From: Grimontia sedimenti
Lineage (GTDB): Bacteria > Pseudomonadota > Gammaproteobacteria > Enterobacterales > Vibrionaceae
Direction of reading: 5' to 3'
NCBI RefSeq assembly: GCF_011045095.1
Contig: NZ_JAALDL010000011.1
Span: 62,001-126,000 of the forward strand
Length of the DNA stretch: 64,000 nucleotides
Position numbers and translations under genes: made by a program. The notes below the pieces were generated by a model. The model had not been told where the DNA came from. It saw nothing but the letters and a program-made list of their open reading frames with translations, and ran no database searches. Shown here piece after piece: positions 51,556-59,264 of the stretch (position 1 is its first letter; the number at the start of each line of letters is the position of its first letter).

Positions 51556-52125
51556 TTAACCGCCACTGCGCGAAGAAGACGCGCGTGATACGGATTTACC
51601 AAAACCGCCGCGTGACATTACTTGTCCGATAGTACCGCTGGATTTTGGCTTGGTGATCGAGCTGGTGGAGACTTTCACCGATTTGTTGCTCGACGAGCTG
51701 AAGAAGTTACCATCGCCGGAATAGTACTTTCCGCGGTATCCATACAGTGGCTTGGAATAGTAACGTTTCTTCTTTTTCTTGAAGTAGTCGTCATCCAGCA
51801 TGTTGGCGAAGAAAAAGCCTGCCATCGCTGGAATGTACCAGTTGTTGTAACGATCACAGCCATCTAAAAAGTCCGCTTCGCACTCATATTCATTGTTATA
51901 ACGGGGTGCAGATTGCGCGGCATCCGCCAGTGCATCCTGATAGGCGATACGACACTCTTCAATTTGATCCGGAAATGAGCGCGCACAATCTTGTGCAGAC
52001 TGGAACACGAAACCTTCAGTTTCAGGTTCGAAAAAACAACCTGAGATACCTCCGACAAACGCAAAAGGGATCACTTTGGAGGCTTTGTCCATGGTTGGAC
52101 GAATAACGTTTTGACTCCGTTTCAT
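51556..52125 (-). CDS. DUF1190 family protein (YgiB/YjfM-like)
   Basis: A 189-residue protein. The N-terminus (VIPFAFVGGISGC) has a lipobox-like Cys, followed by FVFQSAQDCARSFPDQIEECRIAYQDALADA with paired cysteines and YECEADFLDGC. A Lys/Tyr-rich then Ser/Gly-rich tail ends the protein, a low-complexity region of about 60 residues. GGAGG 6 nt before ATG 52125. Probably an envelope protein partner of the DUF350 protein and the ATP-grasp enzyme; function unknown. Confidence 0.85.
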   Translation of the reverse strand: MKRSQNVIRPTMDKASKVIPFAFVGGISGCFFEPETEGFVFQSAQDCARSFPDQIEECRIAYQDALADAAQSAPRYNNEYECEADFLDGCDRYNNWYIPAMAGFFFANMLDDDYFKKKKKRYYSKPLYGYRGKYYSGDGNFFSSSSNKSVKVSTSSITKPKSSGTIGQVMSRGGFGKSVSRASSSRSGG

Positions 52126-52136
52126 GACTACCTCCG

Positions 52137-52553
52137 TTAGTAGGTCAGACACGCAGCGTTCAGTACGCCGATGGAAACAGAGACGACTGCCAGAATAATA
52201 CCGGCTGGCAATTCGTCGTTTTCAATGCGAGTAGTCAGCTCTTTCAGCATGACAAAGCGGACAATGGCAAAGGCAATAAATTGTGCCAGCATGGCAATCA
52301 CGCCCCACACCATAAAGTCGACGATGTTGACGGAGTTTTGCGCCGCACCGGCAATGGCAATACAGTAACCCAAGAATGCACCGCCAAGAGCAACTGCTGC
52401 TGTTACGCTTTGCTTATCTTTGATCAGTGACCACTCGTCGTAAGGCGTAATGCGGATGTAGATGAACTTAAAAATCAGCACAAATGCCAGCGAAGCAGCA
52501 AAATAGATGATGAAGTTTGGCAGACCTGAAAGCAGTCCGGCGAGCATATCCAT
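52137..52553 (-). CDS. DUF350 family membrane protein (YjfL-like)
   Basis: A 138-residue inner-membrane protein with four membrane helices. The second half repeats features of the first, as in DUF350 (LPNFIIYFAASLAFVLIFKFIYIRITPYDEW and DFMVWGVIAMLAQFIAFAIVRFV). First gene of the three-gene DUF350/DUF1190/GSP-synthase-like set. Function unknown, often linked to envelope stress loci. Confidence 0.87.
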   Translation of the reverse strand: MDMLAGLLSGLPNFIIYFAASLAFVLIFKFIYIRITPYDEWSLIKDKQSVTAAVALGGAFLGYCIAIAGAAQNSVNIVDFMVWGVIAMLAQFIAFAIVRFVMLKELTTRIENDELPAGIILAVVSVSIGVLNAACLTY

Positions 52554-52846
52554 AGTGGTATCCTGTGAGTCCTTTAATCATTATCCCCACCTAAGCTAAA
52601 GGCTTGCGGGGTCGATAAGTATAAGCTTATGTTTGTTAGCGAAAAACGGCCTTAAGCTATCACGACTTTGCGAAGTAAATCGTCTCAAAATTAAAGACAC
52701 TCAGTTATTGCTGGAATTATTGGTTTACAACGTTCCTATGAGTGAGTTTGCGAGCGACCTATGAAAAATATTGTATGACCAAGGTCTCATTAAAGCCCAC
52801 TTTCTATAATTCGCTCATTTAGACCCAAACCATGGATGGAGAAGTC

Positions 52847-54901
52847 ATGTTTGATTACCCAAAAACACGCAAAGATACGATCGTCGATACATATTTCTCC
52901 GAGAAAGTGGCCGACCCTTATCGTTGGCTGGAAGATGATTTAAGTGACGAAACCGCGCAATGGGTAGAAGCCCAGAATGCGGTCACCTTTGGTTGTTTGC
53001 ATAATATTCCCTTCCGTCACGCCATTCGTGAGCGACTCGAAGCGGCCAACAATTATGTGAAAGAATCTGCACCGTTCGATCGCGGGGACTACACCTATTT
53101 CTATCGCAACGACGGCCTGCAGAATCAGTCCGTGGTATACCGTACCAATACCAATGGAGAGGTTGCGGACGCCGAGGTGTTTCTTGACCCAAATAGCTGG
53201 AGTGAAGAGGGCACCACATCACTTGACCAACTGCGCTTTTCCCGCGACGACAAATTTATTGCCTATTCGACCTCTGAAGGCGGCAGCGACTGGCGAACCA
53301 TCTATGTGATGGATGCAAAAACCGGCGAGTTGCTGACTGACAAAATTGAGAACGTAAAGTTTTCGGGGATCGAATGGCGTGGCAGTGAAGGTTTCTACTA
53401 CTCGACCTATGACAAGCCAGAAGGTAGCGAGCTTTCAGCCAGAACTGAACACCATAAGCTTTACTTTCACACTTTAGGCACCGCACAGACGGACGATGTG
53501 TTGGTGTTTGGTGGAGATGATGATCCGCAGTACCGTTATGTTGGTGGCTACACCACAGAGGATGATCACTATTTGGTGATCTCAGGTGCTAATGCCACCT
53601 CAGGAAACATGCTTTATGTGCAAGACCTGAAGGGCGGTGGTGATCGCGTTTGCCTGACCGACGATGACAGCGCAGACAGTGATGTTATCGATCATCACGA
53701 CGGAAAACTTCTTATCTACACCAATTGGCACGCACCAATGGGGCGTATCGTGGCGGTGGACGTTGCAAACCCACAGCAGACGAATTGGGAAGATTTGATT
53801 GCGGAAACCGAACATGAACTTAGTATCTCAACGGGTTCGGGTTACTTGTTCGCCAGCTACCTCGTCGATGTTCAGACCCAGGTTAAGCAGTATCGCCTGA
53901 GTGGCGAGAAGGTGCGTGATGTGGCTCTGCCAAGTGTAGGCACAGCATCTGGCTTCTCAGGTCGCGAAAAAGATAAAACGCTGTATTTCACCTTTACCAA
54001 TTACACCACGGCAGCAGACACTTACCGCTTTGATCCGGAAACCGGTGAGACAGCACTTTATCGTCAAAGCGCCTGCACCATCGACAGTGAAAAGCTTGAG
54101 TCGCGTCAGGTGTTTTACACCTCCAAAGATGGCACCAAAGTACCGATGACCATTTGCTACCGCAAGGGCATAGAGCTCGATGGTTCTCATCCCACTATTC
54201 TGTATGGCTATGGAGGTTTCAATATCAGCTTGGAGCCTGCATTCAACCCAAGCATTGCAGCATGGATTGAAATGGGCGGCATCTATGCCGTCGCCAACCT
54301 GCGTGGTGGCGGTGAGTATGGAAAAGCCTGGCATCAGGCTGGCACCCAGCTTCAGAAACAAAATGTGTTTGATGATTTTATTTCGGCAGCTGAATTTTTG
54401 ATTGCTGAGAAGTACACGTCATCAGAGAAACTGGCTATTCGCGGGGGATCTAATGGCGGCTTGCTGGTGGGCGCATGTATGACGCAGCGTCCCGACCTTT
54501 TCAAAGTGGCATTGCCAGCGGTTGGCGTGTTGGACATGCTCCGCTACCATACCTTCACATCCGGTGAGGGCTGGAAGTACGATTACGGTACTTCTGCGCA
54601 AAGTGAAGAGATGTTCCAATATCTGCTGGGGTATTCACCCGTGCACAATGTGAAAGAAGGCGTTGTTTATCCGTCGACATTAGTGACGACGGCTGACCAT
54701 GACGATCGCGTGGTGCCCGCGCACTCCTACAAGTTTATTGCAGAGCTTCAGGCAAAACATGGTGGAGACAACCCTGTATTGATCCGTATTGATGTGAATG
54801 CAGGACATGGAGCTGGCATGCCGATGCACAAAGTGTTGGATTTAGGCGCTGATGTGTATGCTTTCTGTCTTGACCAGATGGGTGTAGAGCCCGTGCTGTA
54901 A
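52847..54901 (+). CDS. Prolyl oligopeptidase family serine peptidase (S9)
   Basis: A 684-residue S9A enzyme: N-terminal segment with DPYRWLEDD, a beta-propeller, and a C-terminal alpha/beta hydrolase. Catalytic triad: Ser535 in RGGSNGGLL, Asp617 in TADHDDRVVPAHS and His654 in NAGHGAG. It cuts short peptides after proline. No signal peptide is seen, so it acts in the cytoplasm, perhaps on imported peptides. ATG 52847 is preferred over 52832, since GGAG ends 5 nt before it. Confidence 0.94.
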   Translation: MFDYPKTRKDTIVDTYFSEKVADPYRWLEDDLSDETAQWVEAQNAVTFGCLHNIPFRHAIRERLEAANNYVKESAPFDRGDYTYFYRNDGLQNQSVVYRTNTNGEVADAEVFLDPNSWSEEGTTSLDQLRFSRDDKFIAYSTSEGGSDWRTIYVMDAKTGELLTDKIENVKFSGIEWRGSEGFYYSTYDKPEGSELSARTEHHKLYFHTLGTAQTDDVLVFGGDDDPQYRYVGGYTTEDDHYLVISGANATSGNMLYVQDLKGGGDRVCLTDDDSADSDVIDHHDGKLLIYTNWHAPMGRIVAVDVANPQQTNWEDLIAETEHELSISTGSGYLFASYLVDVQTQVKQYRLSGEKVRDVALPSVGTASGFSGREKDKTLYFTFTNYTTAADTYRFDPETGETALYRQSACTIDSEKLESRQVFYTSKDGTKVPMTICYRKGIELDGSHPTILYGYGGFNISLEPAFNPSIAAWIEMGGIYAVANLRGGGEYGKAWHQAGTQLQKQNVFDDFISAAEFLIAEKYTSSEKLAIRGGSNGGLLVGACMTQRPDLFKVALPAVGVLDMLRYHTFTSGEGWKYDYGTSAQSEEMFQYLLGYSPVHNVKEGVVYPSTLVTTADHDDRVVPAHSYKFIAELQAKHGGDNPVLIRIDVNAGHGAGMPMHKVLDLGADVYAFCLDQMGVEPVL

Positions 54902-54910
54902 CGGGATAAG

Positions 54911-54939
54911 AAAAACGCGCCAGATAAGGCGCGTTTTTT
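54911..54939. terminator. Bidirectional terminator
   Basis: AAAAACGCGCC (54911-54921) and GGCGCGTTTTTT (54928-54939), between convergent genes. Confidence 0.9.
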
Positions 54940-55123
54940 AATTGCCAGCGGCATTAATATTGGTTTCTATGACTGTTATTGCACTAACCAATGCACTTGG
55001 AAGCGCAGAATTTTCTGCAAACATGGCAAGCGTAATCACAGAAACAGCAACGCCGATAATGGCATACTCGATGGCGGTCACTCCGGACTCATCCAAGATG
55101 TAACGTCGAATGTAATTGAACAT
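54938..55123 (-). CDS. Flp-type pilin, orphan
   Basis: A 61-residue Flp/Fap pilin. Short basic leader, then the conserved DESGVTAIEYAIIGVAVSVITLAM; Glu in AIEY is the hallmark Glu of the mature Flp helix. No tad assembly genes are in the window, so it relies on a locus elsewhere or is a relic. Of two close ATGs, 55123 is chosen as AAGG is 7 nt upstream. Terminator overlaps its end. Confidence 0.85.
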   Translation of the reverse strand: MFNYIRRYILDESGVTAIEYAIIGVAVSVITLAMFAENSALPSALVSAITVIETNINAAGN

Positions 55124-55129
55124 TCTCAT

Positions 55130-55560
55130 ACCTTTTTGGTTCTTTTTCCTGCTCTAACATAGCCGTGTGCTGTCCGATATTCCAGTCATGGTCAAACTTT
55201 AACTAACCCTTTAAATTCTCGCCGCTTTATATCGAAATACGTAAAGTGTCCTACAAATAAAAAACTGATGAAAACAGTAGAATTATTTTCAATATATTTG
55301 TGTCTCATATAGCAAGTTTGATTATGAGCATGAGGCCTATTAAACAGATTGATTGGTGCCGTTGTCTCGTAGAGACGAATTCATTATTCCTTGAGCGCTA
55401 TCACATTGATTTTTGGCCTTTATAGGGTCTATTGACCTTTGGTGGTTAAATTTTTTTCTAGTCCTAAGCATTTTCAACTTTTAGCGGAAACTGTTTCCTT
55501 CCTTTTGTTTATTGTTGCTGTTCGGTGCCGTTGTTAGCTTAAAAGTCGACCGAAACAAAA
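55130..55560. other. AT-rich intergenic region, no gene seen
   Basis: About 430 bp between the pilin and crotonase genes. Holds both promoters. No frame with ribosome site and no recognised RNA; a T-rich stretch near 55450-55457 has no stem before it. Confidence 0.4.
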
Positions 55561-55579
55561 AAACAAAAGGACGCTCAAT

Positions 55580-56425
55580 ATGGCTTATGAAGGCTACACC
55601 ACATTTACCGCTAGTCAGGACGAAGGTGTCCTGACAGTGACTTTCGATTTTGGCTCAGTAAACGTTCAGGGACAGGAAATGTTGTCTGATTTGAACGGAC
55701 TGGCTATGCGCCTGGAACGTGACCGCGATGTAAAAGTGGTTGTCTTTCAATCTGCAAATCCTGAAATCTGGGTATGTCACTACGACACCAATCTGTTAAA
55801 AGACATGTCGACAGAAGCTGTTTCCCGCGAGGAAGCGCAGCTGCTCGATTTGCAGGCAGTGCTGGAACGAATCAGTAAAGTACCTCAAGCAACCATCGCC
55901 AAGCTGGAAGGTTTTGCCCGAGGTGGCGGCCATGAGTTTGCGTTGGCATGTGATATGCGCTTTGCGGCTCGCGGAAAATACAAGTTTATGCAGATGGAAG
56001 TTGGCATGGGTATCTTGCCTTGCGGCGGTGGTGCATCGCGAATGGCTCGTCAGGTCGGTCTTGGCCGTGCACTGGAAATTATCCTGAGTGCGCGTGACTT
56101 CGATGCAGATGAAGCAGAGGCTTATGGCACCATCAACAAGGCATTGGAGCCGGATGAGATTGGTGAATATGTTGATACCTTGGCGAAGCGTATTGCGAAA
56201 TTCCCTGCAGAATCTATCAATGCTTGTAAGCAAATGGTTTACGAGTCCATCGATAAACCTATCGACGAAGCACTGAAAGCTGAGGCTTACTGGCTGTACC
56301 AGGCAACCAGCAAAACCCCAGCAGTGAAGCGCTTCCAGATCGCTGACGATCAAGGGCTTGAGCACGATATCGAGAATCAGCGTAACTGGAACAATCTGGT
56401 CATGGATGTGCAAAACATCAACTGA
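55580..56425 (+). CDS. Enoyl-CoA hydratase/isomerase (crotonase) family protein
   Basis: A 281-residue crotonase-like protein. Oxyanion-hole segments are NPEIWVCHYDTNLL and FARGGGHEFALACDMRFAA, and MEVGMGILPCGGGASRMAR occupies the region where hydratases carry catalytic Glu. The pattern departs from true enoyl-CoA hydratases, with Cys and Gly in place of the usual residues, so the reaction is open. Clear AAAAGGA site before ATG 55580. Monocistronic, with DUF465 gene 116 nt downstream. Confidence 0.87.
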   Translation: MAYEGYTTFTASQDEGVLTVTFDFGSVNVQGQEMLSDLNGLAMRLERDRDVKVVVFQSANPEIWVCHYDTNLLKDMSTEAVSREEAQLLDLQAVLERISKVPQATIAKLEGFARGGGHEFALACDMRFAARGKYKFMQMEVGMGILPCGGGASRMARQVGLGRALEIILSARDFDADEAEAYGTINKALEPDEIGEYVDTLAKRIAKFPAESINACKQMVYESIDKPIDEALKAEAYWLYQATSKTPAVKRFQIADDQGLEHDIENQRNWNNLVMDVQNIN

Positions 56426-56541
56426 TCCAGTTTTAGCTAAAGCGAGAAGTCGACTATTCTCAACCATGGGTATATCTACATGGTTGAGAATTTTTTATGG
56501 TGAAAGCTCAACTACCAAGGAAATAAAAATAAGGGGCTGAT

Positions 56542-56784
56542 ATGTTAGGTGAAAACCACTCACTCGTTAATGAGTTCCCAGAGTTCAAGGACCTGATCGC
56601 TGAGCTCTCCAATCAAGATACTGCATTCGCAGAAGACACAAAAAAATACAATGCGCTTGATAAAGAAATTCGTAGTCTGGAGCTGAGAGATTCTCCGATT
56701 GATGATGAAGAAATGCACAAGCTTAAGCACGACCGTGCCGTGTTGAAAGACTCGCTTTATCACCGCCTACAACAGGCAAAATAG
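56542..56784 (+). CDS. DUF465 (YdcH-like) small helical protein
   Basis: An 80-residue helical-hairpin protein. FAEDTKKYNALDKEIRSLELRDSPIDDEEMHKLKHDRAVLKDSLYHRLQ matches the DUF465 coiled-coil pattern. AAGGGG lies upstream of ATG 56542 and a terminator after the stop. Function unknown, cytoplasmic. Confidence 0.88.
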   Translation: MLGENHSLVNEFPEFKDLIAELSNQDTAFAEDTKKYNALDKEIRSLELRDSPIDDEEMHKLKHDRAVLKDSLYHRLQQAK

Positions 56785-56809
56785 AAAGCAGTCAGTTTTG
56801 AACGACAAG

Positions 56810-56832
56810 ACGCGCCTCCGGCGCGTTTTTTT
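56810..56832 (+). terminator. Terminator after the DUF465 gene
   Basis: ACGCGCC (56810-56816) and GGCGCGT (56820-56826), then T6. Confidence 0.9.
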
Positions 56833-56918
56833 ATTCTCCTTATCCCAAATTCGCGCTCTCTTTACCGGAAAAAGTGTGCTTACATTCAGGCCTGAATACC
56901 CCAAAAAGATGGTGTTTA

Positions 56919-57152
56919 ATGAAAAACCTCACCCTAACTTCTCTGATGGCACTATTAATGGCCGGCTGCGCAGAGAATGCTGCAGATACTGACACCATGG
57001 TAGGCGCAGATCGTGATAGCCATGGCTGCATCCCTTCTGCAGGTTTTCAGTGGTGTGCCCATACCAACCGATGTGAGCGCCCTTGGGAGCTTGCTGAAGT
57101 TGAAGGGTTTGATAATACGCCCGAGCTCTTTGAAGCATTCTGCGCTGAGTAA
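56919..57152 (+). CDS. Small Cys-rich lipoprotein
   Basis: A 77-residue protein with signal and lipobox (ALLMAGC, Cys17) and a C-terminal motif GCIPSAGFQWCAHTNRCERPWELA. The motif C-x(4)-SAGFxWC-x(5)-C-x-RPWE recurs at the ends of several unrelated envelope lipoproteins, from memory; its function is unknown. ATG 56919 is the start that gives a proper signal peptide, though the ribosome site is weak. Confidence 0.75.
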   Translation: MKNLTLTSLMALLMAGCAENAADTDTMVGADRDSHGCIPSAGFQWCAHTNRCERPWELAEVEGFDNTPELFEAFCAE

Positions 57153-57176
57153 CAACAGTGTTAGCAAAGCGGCATA

Positions 57177-57215
57177 AAAAGCGCGCCATTTGTTTATGCA
57201 AGTGGCGCACTTTCT
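57177..57215. terminator. Bidirectional imperfect terminator
   Basis: AAAAAGCGCGCCA...TGGCGCACTTTCTTT with small mismatches, located between convergent genes. Confidence 0.6.
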
Positions 57216-57230
57216 TTGAATCAAAGGGAT

Positions 57231-57470
57231 TTAACGGATTCCCGGAAATAGACCCATGACCACACCGAAGGTAGCGTAAGCATGAATGCTCTCTTCCTGG
57301 CTGGCCTGATATTGTTCCATAGCTTTCAGAATTGTCGGTGCTGAAACAATCTCACCTGACGCCATAAAACCTTGCTCAGTCAGCTGTCTGATTTCTTCTT
57401 TAGTGGTTGGTGTATCCAGTTTCACGTGAGTCACAACGTCTTGCGATTTATAGAACTGAAATCTGAGCAT
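57231..57470 (-). CDS. Small hypothetical protein
   Basis: A 79-residue protein (MLRFQFYKSQDVVTHVKLDTPTTKEEIRQLTEQGFMASGEIVSA) with a short C-terminal hydrophobic stretch (YATFGVVMGLFPGI). AAGGAGA lies upstream of ATG 57470, supporting expression. No family recognised. Confidence 0.65.
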   Translation of the reverse strand: MLRFQFYKSQDVVTHVKLDTPTTKEEIRQLTEQGFMASGEIVSAPTILKAMEQYQASQEESIHAYATFGVVMGLFPGIR

Positions 57471-57686
57471 AGTGTTCTCCTTATTGGCTTCACCTTAATA
57501 GGGGTAAATAGAAGGTTTTTACCGTGAGTCAATAAGTTAGACGCTCTGTGCTACCGGTTAATAATACCATTGAGCAGGTCGGAAAAGCCGCCATTATCGG
57601 TGGGCATGGATCGCACAATTAGCTAAGAGAAAGGCGGGTGATAATGAAACTCAACCCGCCTTGATTTGAAGATTTGATAGGTGCTT

Positions 57687-58016
57687 TTACCAGATAACAG
57701 GGCGATTTACACCACGGCCATCTTCAATGGTATTTTTCACCGTTTCACTACCTGCTTTTACCTGAAGAACGGCGTAGTAAAGCGGTGAATTAGAGGTGTT
57801 TCTCCAACCGCGTACGCCTTCGGGAGCCACACGGACGACAGAGCCAGTGGTGACCTCGAATCGATTATCATCCACCATAAATTCGCCTTGTCCTCCTATG
57901 AAAATGTAGATTTCTTCGTGCCCGCTCGCTGCCCTGATGATAGGCGGTGTGGTGGTGTCCCGAGCACTGAATGATGATGGGGTTGTCGATGAACTGCTTG
58001 AAGCTTGTATAACCAA
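57687..58016 (-). pseudogene. Probable cupin gene remnant, 5' part degenerate
   Basis: The 109-codon frame has an intact cupin core from about residue 33: HEEIYIFIGGQGEFMVDDNRFEV, GSVVRVAPEGVRGWRN, LYYAVLQVKAGS. The first 30 residues are Ser/Thr-rich and do not give the first cupin motif with its metal-binding histidines. The frame begins at TTG just after a stop, no ribosome site is visible, and the terminator of the upstream gene immediately precedes it. It therefore looks like a gene that has lost its 5' end. A very short but functional cupin cannot be excluded. Confidence 0.55.
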
Positions 58017-58035
58017 AGCTTCTCAGCTCATGAAG

Positions 58036-58060
58036 TAAAAACGCGCCAGTAAAGCGCGCT
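58036..58060 (-). terminator. Terminator of the SDR gene
   Basis: CGCGC (58042-58046) and GCGCG (58054-58058), T-run on the minus strand (58041-58037). Confidence 0.7.
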
Positions 58061-58094
58061 TATTTACTCTAAAAGGACTGATAAAACCGGTTGC

Positions 58095-58946
58095 TCAATC
58101 TTCCGTCTCTATATCCGCAAAGTAATCGCCCCAGCTTTGGTGCTCGCGTCCAGCAGCTTGCAGAAAATGGCTGGGGTTGTCGACCTTACCTTCACTGATA
58201 CCCTGATAAATGCCAGCGATAACCGTACCGAGAAACTCCCCCAACTCTGCGATACGTTCTGCTTGATAATCCTCAAAAGACAGAGGCACGTAAGTCAGGT
58301 GAGTGTGGTATGTCGCGTTGAGGTATTCCGTTAACTGGGTTTGAGTGAGGGCTTCACCATGCAGGTTGTAAGTTTGCCCGTTGTGCTTGTCTTCAGTCAG
58401 CATTCGGGCATAGGCATAACCAAGTTCACCACGGGAGGTATACCCGCATTTGCCTTCCCCCGCACAATTGGTGATAACCCCAGCTTTCTTGTAATTCTCG
58501 ATGTATTCGATATCGGGTTCAATGTAGATACCATTGCGGCCTATCACCCAGTTAAGCCCCGATTCACGAACATCTTGCTCGGTTTGCCTGTTGCTTTGAA
58601 TAATGGGTGAAAAAGCTGTGCCTTCTTCAGCGCCTTGAACACTGGTGTAAACAATCTTATTAACCCCTGCTTTTTTGGCAGCATTAATCACATTGCGGTG
58701 CTGGCCAATGCGCTTGTCAGGCGCGTCCATTCCGGATACCAGTAACAAGGTACCAATGCCTTGTAGTGATTGTTCAAGCTCTTCTGGCTCTTCGTAATCA
58801 CCGGGACGGATTTCAACACCAAGTTCTTTGGCGCGCTCTGGGGTGCGAGCTAAAGCAATGACATTTTCTCTCGGTATTACGTCAATCAGCGCTTTGACGA
58901 TTTCTGAGCCCAATTGCCCACTGGCGGCGGTAACGGCAATTTTCAC
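58095..58946 (-). CDS. NmrA-like SDR oxidoreductase (QorB-type NAD(P)H quinone reductase family)
   Basis: A 283-residue atypical short-chain dehydrogenase. The Rossmann motif is VTAASGQLGSEIV at the N-terminus; there is no YxxxK in the usual place, as in NmrA/QorB proteins. The start is taken as GTG 58946, because AGGGA lies 7 nt upstream and MKIAVTAASGQLG is the family start; ATG 58961 lies in front of that ribosome site. Likely quinone or similar redox substrate. Single gene. Confidence 0.87.
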   Translation of the reverse strand: MKIAVTAASGQLGSEIVKALIDVIPRENVIALARTPERAKELGVEIRPGDYEEPEELEQSLQGIGTLLLVSGMDAPDKRIGQHRNVINAAKKAGVNKIVYTSVQGAEEGTAFSPIIQSNRQTEQDVRESGLNWVIGRNGIYIEPDIEYIENYKKAGVITNCAGEGKCGYTSRGELGYAYARMLTEDKHNGQTYNLHGEALTQTQLTEYLNATYHTHLTYVPLSFEDYQAERIAELGEFLGTVIAGIYQGISEGKVDNPSHFLQAAGREHQSWGDYFADIETED

Positions 58947-59264
58947 GGTCTTTTCCCTCATCGATAAACGGGCAAGCGAGTGATGATTGGCTTGCACTAT
59001 GTTCCTAATAAATGTAGCTCGGGTACATTGTGCAGGAAGCGCTTTCTGAGTTTTGGCTTATGGAAGATACAAACAATGACTAAGTGTTACTTCATCCTGT
59101 TTTCTCAAAATGACACAGTACAGATCTGTTTTCTCAGTACTGGATTTGAAGTGAGAGTATTCCTGAGACGCAAATTGATAAATTCTTTTTAATCAATAAG
59201 ATAATGACATGGCATGGATGTTGTTTATACGCTCTTAAGTCCGGACTTAATTGGAGCCTATGTC

